DNA of 64,000 nucleotides, from the NCBI RefSeq assembly GCF_001552595.1, contig NZ_BCRM01000001.1, forward strand, positions 434,001 through 498,000, written 5' to 3'. The DNA is from Rhodococcus erythropolis NBRC 15567 (GTDB taxonomy: Bacteria; Actinomycetota; Actinomycetes; Mycobacteriales; Mycobacteriaceae). Made by a program: the position numbers and the translations under genes. This document shows positions 9,639 to 18,048 of the stretch, piece after piece (within the stretch, counting starts at the first letter, position 1; each line of letters opens with the position of its first letter). The notes under the pieces were generated by a model, which was not told the DNA's origin, did no database searches, and saw nothing but the letters and a program-made list of their open reading frames with translations.

Positions 9639-10175
9639 ATGAAGCTGGGCACGAGTGGAGTACGTCGCGCAGTGGGAACCGTGGCAGTCGCCGCTGCAAC
9701 CGCGGCAGGCGTCGCGATGGTCAATCCTGCGACTGCGTCGGCCGAGGTGGTCCCCCCGGTCGTCTCGTACAAGGTGACCGGAAACGATCTGGCGCTGACG
9801 ATCACGAACAACAACACCGGAATTGCCCCGTTGTGCCAGGCGTTTGTCGTCAACGCCGCGGATTCTGCTGCTGTGCTTGATGATCCGCTGAAACTGCTTG
9901 ATCCGAACCTTGTGGTGTACCCCAAGATCACCGATCCGGCCTCGCTGTTCGACGTGGGCAAGGGGCAGACGGTCACCGATACCGTGACCGATGTTCCGGA
10001 CGGAACCTACGCCGTGCTCGGTGCCTGCTCCGATCTTCTCGATCTCGAGACGTTGGGTAAGCCCGTTCCTGGCGTGCCGAGCCTCGTTGTCATCGGTGGA
10101 CCGTTCAGCGGCATCAATACCGGAAGCCTGAGCGACCTGTTCGGTAGCGGCAGCCTCGAAGGGCTTTTCGGGTAG
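9639..10175 (+). CDS. secreted protein, paralogue A of a tandem pair
   Basis: 178 residues with a clear Sec signal peptide: basic start, hydrophobic core and a likely cut after ATASA at residue 35. The mature part is acidic, beta-rich and has two cysteines, in 'APLCQAF' and 'LGACSDL', which could form a disulfide. Segments 'DPLKLLDPNLVVYP', 'GQTVTDTV' and 'GTYAVLGAC' recur in the next gene. AAAGGA precedes the ATG. I recognise no named domain; an Ig-like extracellular fold is a guess. The tail is Gly/Ser-rich. Confidence 0.85.
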   Translation: MKLGTSGVRRAVGTVAVAAATAAGVAMVNPATASAEVVPPVVSYKVTGNDLALTITNNNTGIAPLCQAFVVNAADSAAVLDDPLKLLDPNLVVYPKITDPASLFDVGKGQTVTDTVTDVPDGTYAVLGACSDLLDLETLGKPVPGVPSLVVIGGPFSGINTGSLSDLFGSGSLEGLFG

Positions 10176-10262
10176 CTCGCTGCCTGTCTCCCCAATTTTC
10201 CGACTGAGCGGTCTATTCTTCATGCATCTGGTGATCTGACCGACTTGCCTGGAGGTTCGGAA

Positions 10263-10895
10263 ATGCGAAGTCGTGGATTCAAACGCGCTCTCGGAAGCAT
10301 TGTCGCGGCGTCCGCCGCCGTCGTGGGACTGGTTGTCATGACTCCGGCGACGGCGTCGGCAGCACCAGCGATTCTTCCGCCTCCGGTATCGGTGAGCGCA
10401 GCGGACAATGCGATCACCTTCACCATCACCAACCCGAACCCGCGGTTCAGCTTCATCAACTGCACGGTGGCGATCCTCAATGCCAGGGATGTCCCCGACG
10501 TGATTCGCGATCCGGCAAAGCTGCTCCAGCCTGGCGTGTTGGTGTACCCGACCGTCAGTAACATCCTCGATCTGTTTGCCGTTTCGCCTGGGCAGACGAT
10601 CACGCGGACCGTCGGTAATCTGCCGGCCGGGGTTTACGCCGTTGCGGGAGCATGCGTTCGACTGCTCGATCCGACCAACCCCACTATCGCGATTCCGCAG
10701 GCAGTCGTGGTCGGCGGCTGGTTCGAGGGCGCGGGAACCGGAAGTCTCTCAGGATCTTTGGAGGATCTGGGATACAACACGGTTCAGGACTTGATCGACG
10801 CGTGGAATCGGATCAGCTCGGGAAGCAGCGGCGGTAGCTTTCAGTTCGAGTACCAAGGTGGCTCGGATTTCGAGGTAGTGGGTCCCACGTCGTAG
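10263..10895 (+). CDS. secreted protein, paralogue B of a tandem pair
   Basis: 210 residues, ATG preceded by GGAGG seven bases upstream. A signal peptide ends near 'ATASA' (residue 33). It shares with its neighbour 'DPAKLLQPGVLVYP', the 'GQTITRTV' segment, 'GVYAVAGAC' and the two-cysteine spacing, so the pair arose by duplication. It carries a longer Gly/Ser-rich C-terminal extension. The 87-bp gap between the genes leaves room for a separate promoter. Role unknown; export across the membrane is the only safe statement. Confidence 0.85.
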   Translation: MRSRGFKRALGSIVAASAAVVGLVVMTPATASAAPAILPPPVSVSAADNAITFTITNPNPRFSFINCTVAILNARDVPDVIRDPAKLLQPGVLVYPTVSNILDLFAVSPGQTITRTVGNLPAGVYAVAGACVRLLDPTNPTIAIPQAVVVGGWFEGAGTGSLSGSLEDLGYNTVQDLIDAWNRISSGSSGGSFQFEYQGGSDFEVVGPTS

Positions 10896-10905
10896 TAGGT
10901 GCAAC

Positions 10906-11421
10906 TCACTTGCGTGCACGATGACGCCGCACCGCGTCGCGGTTCGCGCACGTGGGGGAGCAGTACCGCTGATTGCCGTTGCGGGAGGTGTCCGCGTAGA
11001 TGTTGGTGCACTCGTCCAGGGTGCATCGACCTAATCGGTGCATGCCGCGGCCGACGAGGTGTAGCGCCGTGCCTACCGAGAAGAGTGCCTTGAGGACCTC
11101 GGCGAGCGACTGTTGGGGATCGCGGTAGTGCAGATGCCAGCCGTCGTTCGCGTGGTTGGTCATGCGCGGATACGCCGACGCTTGCTCGAGCATGACGTTC
11201 ACCAGTTCGGCGCGGGCTGCCTCCTCCGTGACGTCGACGATTTTCGACCACTCGATCAGAAGGTCGAGGGTCTCGTCGAGGTCCTTCTCGGCGATGGGGA
11301 AATCGAGAATGATGCCTGCATCGACGCAGCGTTCGACGAGTTCGGCCAAGGTCTCGGGGTTTCGATTGGCCAGGTCGGCGGCCAGCGTCACCGCATATTC
11401 GCCGTAAGGGTTGAGATGCAC
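10906..11421 (-). CDS. CGNR zinc-finger (ABATE-type) regulator-like protein
   Basis: 171 residues from a GTG. The N-terminal two-thirds is the helical ABATE-like region; the C-terminus has a zinc knuckle of form CxxxxC...CxxxC ('GRCTLDECTNIYAD' then 'RYCSPTCANRDAVRRHRARK'), the CGNR finger seen in stress-linked putative transcription regulators. It is convergent with paralogue B, whose stop is 10 bp away, and divergent from a 63-aa ORF with starts only 25 bp apart, so its promoter overlaps that gene. Confidence 0.88.
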   Translation of the reverse strand: MHLNPYGEYAVTLAADLANRNPETLAELVERCVDAGIILDFPIAEKDLDETLDLLIEWSKIVDVTEEAARAELVNVMLEQASAYPRMTNHANDGWHLHYRDPQQSLAEVLKALFSVGTALHLVGRGMHRLGRCTLDECTNIYADTSRNGNQRYCSPTCANRDAVRRHRARK

Positions 11422-11446
11422 AATGCCATTACATCATGCTCGTTGC

Positions 11447-11638
11447 ATGAAGAAAACAGAGATCACGCCGATCGGTTGCATCCATCGCTGGGAGGTCGAA
11501 TCCCGGCACCGAACCAGCGAGGGGACGGTCACCTACCTGCGCTGCCATTGCGGGTCGTGGCAGACCTTGCTCGCCGAGTGGATGTCGGGTGGGGCAGCCT
11601 CGGCCGTCGCCGCACCGATAAAGGTCAGGTCCAGGTAA
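11447..11638 (+). CDS. small Cys/His protein (63 aa)
   Basis: 63 residues starting MKKTEITPIGCIHRWE. Residues 10-45 carry C-x-H and 'RCHCGSW', a pattern that could hold one metal ion like a minimal zinc ribbon. I know no named family. The ATG lies only 25 bp from the divergent CGNR start and shows no Shine-Dalgarno sequence, which suggests a leaderless message. The downstream neighbour fadD is over 100 bp away with its own operator, so this is probably a single-gene unit. Confidence 0.65.
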   Translation: MKKTEITPIGCIHRWEVESRHRTSEGTVTYLRCHCGSWQTLLAEWMSGGAASAVAAPIKVRSR

Positions 11639-11674
11639 TGATCAGCTAATCGTTCCGTTTTACCTCCGGCGACA

Positions 11675-11688
11675 TGGAACGTGTTCTA
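11675..11688. promoter_or_regulatory. KstR-like operator upstream of fadD
   Basis: TGGAACGTGTTCTA fits the published KstR consensus TnnAACnnGTTnnA at every fixed position and is a near-palindrome. It lies 54 bp before the fadD start. KstR is the TetR-type repressor of cholesterol catabolism in mycolic-acid actinomycetes. Confidence 0.65.
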
Positions 11689-11741
11689 GATTCAGGGTTA
11701 TCTGCCTCGATGTCGCGGCGCGGACTCTGAAAGGAAAGACA

Positions 11742-13349
11742 ATGCAGTTCAATCTTGCTGACATATTCGAGACCGTTGCCGGCTCAGTCCCTGATCGCGT
11801 TGCATTGACTTACGAGGGAGAGAACTTCTCCTACTCTCAGTTGGATGCGGAGGCTAACCGAACGGCCAACCTGTTCGCGCAAGCCGGCATCTCGCGCGGC
11901 GATCATGTAGCCCTGTTCCTGAAGAACAGCGTCGAACATGTCACGTCGATCCTCGGGTTGATCAAGATCCGTGCGGTCCCGATCAACGTGAACTACCGGT
12001 ACACACCCGCGGAGCTCGAGTACATCTTCACCAACTCCGACTCGGTCGCGGTGGTCGTGGAACTCCCCGAGCATCAGCGTGTCCTTGCTTCCCTCTTCGG
12101 TGCATGCCCGAAGGTGAAGACGGTGATCGTGATCGGCGAGGTCGACGCCGAACTGGTCGCAGCAGCAAAAGCGCATGAAGTTTCTGTGGTTTCGTTCGAC
12201 GACGCTCGTGAACAGTCTCCAGTGGGGGAGTTCGACGCTCGTTCTGGCGACGACGTGTACCTCCTCTACACCGGCGGGACCACCGGATACCCGAAGGGTG
12301 TCATGTGGCGTCATGACGACTTCTTCCGTAAGCCGCTCTCCGGCGGCAATCCGTACGGTGAGGGAGCGCGACAGGACCTCGCCGAGATTGCCAGTGCTGC
12401 AAAGGAATTTCCGGAACTCTCGTTCCTCATTGCTGCCCCGCTGATGCATGGCGCCGCGTTGTACTCGCTGTTCACCTTCCTCACCCTCGGTGCGCGAGTT
12501 GTTTTACGACGCGAGTTCGACGCGGAGAAGGTCGTCGAAGCGATCGAGAAGGATTCGGTACAGGTGATCTTGATCGTCGGCGACGGCATGGGACTGCCGT
12601 TGGTCGACGAGATGGAACGACGCAAAGACGAGGTCGATTTCAGCACCCTGTTCTCGATCACCTCGGGTGGCGCGATCTGGTCCACCAGCGTGCGGGATCG
12701 CATGCTGGCGGTGAAGCCGGACCTGCTGCTGCGGGATAACTTCGGAGCCTCCGAGTCCGGTAACGACGGCGCCTTCTCCATCGACGAGGCGGGCAATCTG
12801 CGAATGCCGCCCTCGCCGAACATGATTCTGGTCGACGAGCGCCTCGAAGAGATTCCAGCGGGCTCCGACGACGTGGGCTACATCGCGCGCATCGGAAACG
12901 TCCCGCTCGGGTACTACAAGGACGAAGAGAAGACCGCCCGCACGTTCCCGACCCGCGCCGACGGCACCCGCCTTTCGGTGCTCGGCGACATGGGCAAGGT
13001 GGAAGCAGACGGCACCATTGTCTTCCTGGGGCGTGGCTCGCAGTGCATCAACACCGGTGGCGAGAAGGTCTTCGCCGAAGAGGTCGAGGCTGCCCTTCAC
13101 GCACATCCGGCGATCTCCGACGCGCTCGTTGTCCCAGCCCCCGATGCGCGCATGGGGCAGCAGGTCGCAGCGGTGATAGCGACCTACCCCGGATCCGACG
13201 AGCTGACTCTCGAAGCGGTACAGGAACATTGCCGCAAGACGTTGGCCGGATACAAGGTGCCGCGCACGATCGTGCTTGTCGATGAAGTCAAGCGAACCCC
13301 GGCCGGTAAGGCGGACTACCGCTGGGCGACGACACTGGCATCGACCTAG
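11742..13349 (+). CDS. acyl-CoA synthetase, FadD19-like
   Basis: 535 residues of the ANL adenylate-forming superfamily. The phosphate-binding loop 'YLLYTGGTTGYPKGVMWRHD' (about residues 170-190), the adenine motif 'NFGASESG', 'LSVLGDMGKVEADG' and the C-terminal catalytic lysine region 'KRTPAGKADYRWA' are all present. It forms acyl-AMP and then acyl-CoA. 'VMWRHDDFF' and overall pattern resemble FadD19, which activates the steroid C24 side chain; the KstR-like box upstream supports a steroid link. Start ATG follows AAAGGAAAG. Substrate is inferred, not proven. Confidence 0.9.
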   Translation: MQFNLADIFETVAGSVPDRVALTYEGENFSYSQLDAEANRTANLFAQAGISRGDHVALFLKNSVEHVTSILGLIKIRAVPINVNYRYTPAELEYIFTNSDSVAVVVELPEHQRVLASLFGACPKVKTVIVIGEVDAELVAAAKAHEVSVVSFDDAREQSPVGEFDARSGDDVYLLYTGGTTGYPKGVMWRHDDFFRKPLSGGNPYGEGARQDLAEIASAAKEFPELSFLIAAPLMHGAALYSLFTFLTLGARVVLRREFDAEKVVEAIEKDSVQVILIVGDGMGLPLVDEMERRKDEVDFSTLFSITSGGAIWSTSVRDRMLAVKPDLLLRDNFGASESGNDGAFSIDEAGNLRMPPSPNMILVDERLEEIPAGSDDVGYIARIGNVPLGYYKDEEKTARTFPTRADGTRLSVLGDMGKVEADGTIVFLGRGSQCINTGGEKVFAEEVEAALHAHPAISDALVVPAPDARMGQQVAAVIATYPGSDELTLEAVQEHCRKTLAGYKVPRTIVLVDEVKRTPAGKADYRWATTLAST

Positions 13350-13476
13350 CAACGTGGAATGGGCGACGACGATCTTTCACACGGATTTCACCACGACATA
13401 AGAGACATACCGGAAAGATGGTGCAGAGTAAGTCGTTCGCGCCTTGCGTCGTCACTCCACGAAAGGGCCTTGTCTC

Positions 13477-13761
13477 ATGCTCATCATCGGAATACTCCTG
13501 TTCGGGATCGTCATCGGAGCGGGAGCCCAGCTGATTCTGGGGAAAACGACCGCACGAGTGGACTGGACCTTCGCGTTCATCGCGGGAATCGGTGGTTCGC
13601 TGGTCGGCGGATTGCTCGTGAGTTTGATTGCAGGCGACGGATTATCATTGCGCCCGAGCGGCATCCTCGGGTCCCTTGCCGGCGCTGTCATCATCACCGC
13701 GGGGTGGCAGTGGTACCGCGGGAGGAACGCAACTACAACTACGCGTCCGTCTGATCGCTGA
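13477..13761 (+). CDS. GlsB/YeaQ/YmgE-family small membrane protein
   Basis: 94 residues with three hydrophobic segments rich in Gly ('GIVIGAGAQLILG', 'FIAGIGGSLVGGLLVSLIAG', 'GILGSLAGAVIITAGW'), the pattern of transglycosylase-associated/GlsB stress membrane proteins, which are induced in many bacteria by envelope or osmotic stress though their action is unknown. The ATG follows GAAAGGG. It stands between fadD and a conserved hypothetical gene, with short gaps and no obvious operon link to fadD. Confidence 0.85.
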   Translation: MLIIGILLFGIVIGAGAQLILGKTTARVDWTFAFIAGIGGSLVGGLLVSLIAGDGLSLRPSGILGSLAGAVIITAGWQWYRGRNATTTTRPSDR

Positions 13762-13799
13762 TTTCCACAGTTCCGTCGGGGGACGGAGAGCGTCGACAT

Positions 13800-14531
13800 A
13801 TGAACGAACTACTCGATGAAGTCCTCACCGCACATGGCGGAGTCGAACATTGGCAGTCCGTTTTAGCGATCACGGCACGGGGACGTTTGGGCGGTCTGCT
13901 GCCTCAGCGCTTCCCAGGCAACAAGTTGGCGAAGTTCACGGTCGAGGTTGAAGTCGCCGAGCAACGCACTGTCCTCCAAGACTTTCCGCGTGTCGGCGAG
14001 TGCGCTGTGTTCGACAAGGGCGTCGTGCGGATCGGAACTCGTGACGGCGAAGAACTCGGGAGTCGAACCAACCCACGTTCAGCGTTTTTCGGGTTGAGTG
14101 GAGTCCGGCGCAACCTCCACTGGGACGCACTCGACACCGCTTACTTCGCCGGCTACGCCTTTTGGAACTATCTGACGGCACCGCTGCTGCTCGCCCGCGA
14201 CGACATCACTGTCGCCGAAGCCGAACCTTGGCAGGAATCCGGGCAGCAATGGCGACGACTTCAGGCAACGTTCGCGCCGGCGATCGATACCCATTGCCGG
14301 CAGCAGACTTTCTATGTCGACAACGGTGGCCTCATCCGCCGTCACGACTTCGTCGCCGAACCGGTAGGCAACTGGGCGAAAGCTGCTCTCTACTGCGACC
14401 AGCATCGCGAGTTCGACGGCCTCACGTTTCCCACTCGACGACGTGTGCTCCCGAGAGGGCCAGGCGGCCGCGTTCTCTCGCGCCCGACGCTCCTGGCGCT
14501 CGACTTCGACGACATCGAGATCAAGCGATGA
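13800..14531 (+). CDS. conserved hypothetical protein (243 aa)
   Basis: 243 residues, soluble, no signal peptide, rich in aromatic residues. Strand-like repeats such as 'QQTFYVDNGGLIRRHDF' and 'HREFDGLTFPTRRRVLPR' resemble the antiparallel beta barrel of outer-membrane lipoprotein carriers and of similar actinobacterial hypotheticals, but I cannot assign a domain with confidence. The ATG is preceded by GGACGGAGAG. It converges on the UbiB-like gene, whose stop is 14 bp away. Function unknown. Confidence 0.78.
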   Translation: MNELLDEVLTAHGGVEHWQSVLAITARGRLGGLLPQRFPGNKLAKFTVEVEVAEQRTVLQDFPRVGECAVFDKGVVRIGTRDGEELGSRTNPRSAFFGLSGVRRNLHWDALDTAYFAGYAFWNYLTAPLLLARDDITVAEAEPWQESGQQWRRLQATFAPAIDTHCRQQTFYVDNGGLIRRHDFVAEPVGNWAKAALYCDQHREFDGLTFPTRRRVLPRGPGGRVLSRPTLLALDFDDIEIKR

Positions 14532-14545
14532 AGATCAGTTCTCGG

Positions 14546-16603
14546 TTACCTGTTGTCGAGCGTGAACAAACGGAACACGGTCCGCATGCACAGAACGACG
14601 CCGACGAAGCCCAGTACCGCACTCACGAGTGCATAGCCCGACAGCTGAGGTGTGAGTTGTGGTCCGCCAGGCACGAACAGCAGGATCGCCGCGACAATCA
14701 GCGCGGTCACTCCCGCCGCCATACCCAGGGCGTTGTTCGCCGACCGTCGTAGCCATCGCCTGTCGTCGGGGTGTGCGACCGAGCGAGTGCGAAGTGTGAA
14801 GCTTCCCGACGCGATCGAGGTCGCGATCTGGTCGAGCTGACCAGGCAGGCGCCTGACCACCGCGGTTGTGACCGCCGTCGTCGACAGGATTGCCTGCGCG
14901 GCTGCAGTCGGGCTGGCGACCTGGGTCAACAGTCGGGGTACTTCGGCCCGAACAGCAGCGACGAGGTCGATCTGCGGATCCAGGAGCCGGAGGGCGCGCT
15001 CCAAAGACGCGAGCGAACGGAAAGCGGCGGCGACGTCTCCCGGCACTCCGATTCGGTGTTCTCGAAGCACGGTGAACATTCGCGCGAACGATGCCATGGA
15101 AACATTGGGTTGGACACTGAGCAGGGTGATCTCTCGGCCCACCTGGTGACGTAGTGCTCCGCGATCAACTTCGGGCGGTACGTCGAATGCCATCAGCATC
15201 GCGTCGACTGTCGCCACCGGATCACCTGCGAGGGCAGCGTTGAGGAGCACGGCGAACAAGATCCGTGTCTCGCCGTCCAGAACCCCTACTGCGCCGAAGT
15301 CGAGGAGCCCGACCCGGCCGTCATCGAGGATCATGATGTTGCCGGGGTGAAGGTCCGCGTGAAACACCCCGTGGACAAAGATCCCGTCGAGCAACGACGC
15401 AAGAAGTTCGTTGGCGACGCTGCTGCGGGTGTCGCGGTCGAGGCCGGTGAGCGCGGCCTCACCGTCGGAGAGCGGTGTGCCGTGAAGCCGTTCCATCACG
15501 AGCACCCGTCCACTACTGAGGTTGGGGTAGATGTGCGGAACGACGATATCCGGGCGGTTCGACATGGTGGAAGAAATCGCGCCGGTATTCGCTGATTCGG
15601 TGCGGTAGTCGAGTTCCTCGAGTAGTGACGTGACGAGGCCCCCGGCGAGTCGATGAACTCCGATATCGCGTGCCCAGGGAAAACGGGTCTCCGCGAGCGC
15701 CGAAACGCGAAGGAAGATATCGCAATCCACGCTCACTTGTGCGCTCGCCTCGGGACGTTGAACCTTCACCACAACGTCGACGCCTTCAACGGTGCGCGCG
15801 GAATGTACCTGTGCGACAGAGGCGGCGGCGAACGGCTCCACATCGAACGACGCGAACACCGACTCTGGCGCGTCGCCGAGTTCCGATGCCAGTAGCTCCG
15901 CGATACGGTCGGGATCAGCCGGGCGTGCCGAACTTTGCAGAGAAGAGAGGGTGTGAGCCAACTCGGGTGGTATGAGGTCGTCTCGCGTGCCGAGGATCTG
16001 TCCCAACTTGACGAAAGTGACACCGCACCGGTTGATTACTTCCACCAGTGCATCCCCGAACTGAGGCGCTGATGGCCCAGCACGGAGAGCGGGCCCGCCT
16101 CCCGCTCGCACGACGATGCCCATGATCTGGACGTACCGCTTCGTTCGGCGCCACGATTTTCGGCTGCGCTGCAATGCTTCTGGCGGGCCGGGTATGGACC
16201 CCGTTGGAAGGACAACTTCGAGGAAGACCAGTACTGCCAGGCACGCCGCGAATACCCAGAGTGCGACAACTCCGAAGAACGTGAGCGCTACTCCCACGCT
16301 CACCAGAAGTTGATCGTCCTGGCTGGCAATTCCTGCGAATGTCGCGGCGTAGCCAGACAGGGGGACACCCACCGAGAGCGCTATCACCGCGACCAGAAGT
16401 GTTCGTGGCCATCCGACTCTCGTCCCCAGCGTTCGTCGCATCACACCCGCCAGTGCTGCCGCAAGAAATGGCGTCGTGACGATCCAGACCATCAAGTCCA
16501 TTGCGATAGCGTACGGGTTCGCAATCTGCGATACATCCAGGAAAACCCCGAGCCCACCCCGACTGACGGGTAACAAGCCCGACAGTGCCCAAGCGTCGAA
16601 CAT
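14546..16603 (-). CDS. ABC1/UbiB-family atypical protein kinase with membrane segments at both ends
   Basis: 685 residues. Residues about 25-130 hold four hydrophobic helices, the middle carries the UbiB kinase-like fold and the last 60 residues hold two more helices. Visible motifs are the KxGQ helix 'FVKLGQILGTRDDLIPPE', the Ala-rich nucleotide loop 'AAASVAQVHSA', lysine in 'VVVKVQRP', catalytic 'FHADLHPGNIMIL' and 'LLDFGAVG' metal loop. ABC1 proteins support quinone and isoprenoid lipid metabolism through ATPase activity. Actinobacteria use menaquinone, so a ubiquinone role is excluded; the partner is unknown. N-terminal membrane helices are unusual for the family. Confidence 0.9.
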   Translation of the reverse strand: MFDAWALSGLLPVSRGGLGVFLDVSQIANPYAIAMDLMVWIVTTPFLAAALAGVMRRTLGTRVGWPRTLLVAVIALSVGVPLSGYAATFAGIASQDDQLLVSVGVALTFFGVVALWVFAACLAVLVFLEVVLPTGSIPGPPEALQRSRKSWRRTKRYVQIMGIVVRAGGGPALRAGPSAPQFGDALVEVINRCGVTFVKLGQILGTRDDLIPPELAHTLSSLQSSARPADPDRIAELLASELGDAPESVFASFDVEPFAAASVAQVHSARTVEGVDVVVKVQRPEASAQVSVDCDIFLRVSALAETRFPWARDIGVHRLAGGLVTSLLEELDYRTESANTGAISSTMSNRPDIVVPHIYPNLSSGRVLVMERLHGTPLSDGEAALTGLDRDTRSSVANELLASLLDGIFVHGVFHADLHPGNIMILDDGRVGLLDFGAVGVLDGETRILFAVLLNAALAGDPVATVDAMLMAFDVPPEVDRGALRHQVGREITLLSVQPNVSMASFARMFTVLREHRIGVPGDVAAAFRSLASLERALRLLDPQIDLVAAVRAEVPRLLTQVASPTAAAQAILSTTAVTTAVVRRLPGQLDQIATSIASGSFTLRTRSVAHPDDRRWLRRSANNALGMAAGVTALIVAAILLFVPGGPQLTPQLSGYALVSAVLGFVGVVLCMRTVFRLFTLDNR

Positions 16604-16803
16604 GCTTGGGCACTTCGGTGTTCATTCGCTCCGATGGCGACTCGTCCTGATCGACCGTCCAAAACTGCGTTCACTGACCATCCGCGAGGCCGAACTACGC
16701 ATCATGCTCGTCAGCGATGTCCCGGCCCCCTTCGCGCGGAGCTGTACAGCCGAAGAACAGGCTGCGATGGACGCCGAGCAGAAGTGGAACCGAGTGGGCT
16801 CCT

Positions 16804-16941
16804 TTAAAGAATGGGGCCGCCGGTGAACAGGTTGACGAGACTCACCGCGAAGAACTGGACGATCGCTATGGCGGTGGCAAACGGGTCGCCCGCATACGTA
16901 GCTTGGTTGACCCATTCGTTGAATGCGTTGATCGAACCCAT
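16804..16941 (-). CDS. small membrane peptide (45 aa)
   Basis: 45 residues, ATG at 16941 preceded by AGGAGG seven bases upstream, which is among the best ribosome sites in the window. After 'MGSINAFNEWVNQATYAGDP' comes a hydrophobic segment (about residues 22-40) ending in Gly-Gly-Pro. No leader cleavage motif, no cysteine. It is the second of two tiny minus-strand peptides in a gene-poor region. Size and amphipathic build recall the PorA/PorH short porin peptides of Corynebacterium, but I see no sequence match. Channel, toxin or peptide signal are all possible. Confidence 0.6.
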   Translation of the reverse strand: MGSINAFNEWVNQATYAGDPFATAIAIVQFFAVSLVNLFTGGPIL

Positions 16942-17154
16942 TGTGATTCCTCCTGAGTAGTGATGGCGTGATTGATTGAAACTGGTGGTATGACACTCGA
17001 CACGAGGGACGTCAGTACGGACCCGGCGCAGTTGGGCATATGAGGCCACGAAAGGTCAGTGACGAGCGCCGACGGTACGCTGCGGTTGGTTGCCCTCTGC
17101 GTTTCGAATGTAGTTCCTCGACTTAGGAATACCGTGAAGGACGGGCGGATTCGG

Positions 17155-17262
17155 TTACGAGTATCCCGCGACAGACGACATCGTCAATATTGCGATGTCG
17201 GCAACAAACGCGACGACGGCACCAATCGGATTCTGGACAATCCACGAAATTACCTCAGTCAT
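17155..17262 (-). CDS. small membrane peptide (35 aa)
   Basis: A 36-codon ORF too short for routine calling. ATG at 17262 with AAGGAAGG nine bases upstream. The peptide begins MTEVISWIVQNP and continues with a single hydrophobic helix rich in Val, Ala and Ile. It lies 213 bp upstream of the 45-aa peptide on the same strand, so both may be on one transcript. The similar layout (short amphipathic head, proline or glycine, one membrane helix) suggests the two act together. No known family recognised. Confidence 0.5.
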   Translation of the reverse strand: MTEVISWIVQNPIGAVVAFVADIAILTMSSVAGYS

Positions 17263-18048
17263 GTTCTCGGTCCTTCCTTAGCGTAAGACGCGTGATCGAA
17301 TACTCGACCAGCTATTGCAGTACCCGGCCCCGTTCGGCGAATTAAACCGTTACCGAGGATGATTGGCGCAAATAGATAGATCGCACACCGGGGGCGTTGA
17401 ATCAACTCGCCCAATCGTTGCACCTCTATGCTCGGGGTTCGATTCGTTACCAACATCTTTCAGAGAAGGGGTGATCAGTCCCATCAGCGATCGGTACCCC
17501 GCGTGCGAAATCCTTCTTCGTAAACACCTGCCCAGCAACGTCGTAACGTCAGCGGTGGCAGTTGGCAGAGCCGACCGTCTTCTCGAGATCGTGGCGAGTT
17601 TTGCTGGGCAGATGTGACACTACCTTGCGGTCTCGCCGGATCAGTCTTCCTTTCGGAGATCGATGGCTGTTCTTCGTGTGGTTGTTACACGATCGACGGA
17701 ATCGCTGTTGGGGGTGGCGATGCGCAGCTAATTCCCCTACGAATCTTCAGGAATTGCCTGCGACACCCGTGGATACGGATCCTCGATCTCCACCGAGCGC
17801 AATTCCGTGTGCCGACAACATCGCAGTGCTTCCGACCGGATCGATGCACCCAGAACCAATCGCCGTCACGCACAAAGGGCCAGACGGTTCTGGGAAAGAC
17901 CCAAGCGCTCCTTCAGTTCCCGGCGATCTGTTACGCCAGTTCGAGTTCACACCTGATCTAACTGGTCGACGCATAGTGGTGTACCGGTAGCCAAAAGAGT
18001 CCCGTCGGTCGGTTAGTGTTGACGGTGAAATACGACGCGGAGGTGGCT
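17263..18048. other. gene-poor stretch
   Basis: About 790 bp with no convincing gene. Reading frames of 60-140 codons here lack ribosome sites and recognisable motifs. It is visibly more AT-rich than its surroundings and contains the hadB-like remnant at 17861-17924. With the two tiny peptides on one side and another tiny ORF on the other it looks like a decayed or recombined segment. Confidence 0.6.
17861..17924 (+). pseudogene. remnant of the 3' end of a hadB-like dehydratase gene
   Basis: About 64 bp matches the last codons of the hadB-like gene at 21682-21750, including an uninterrupted identical run from the GGGCCAGACGG stretch to GAAAGACCCA. An extra A in the CACAAAGGG segment and a lost G near the end break the frame, and no start or upstream hot-dog domain is seen beyond perhaps 20 weakly similar bases. 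It is a non-functional fragment left by duplication or recombination. Confidence 0.75.

Noticed and set aside
16602-16826. Plus-strand ORF end upstream of the 45-aa peptide
   Set aside because: No ribosome site or recognisable motif; overlaps the end of the small membrane peptide and the start of ubiB.
17363-17617. 84-codon plus ORF in the gene-poor block
   Set aside because: No ribosome site, no motif, unusual codon pattern.
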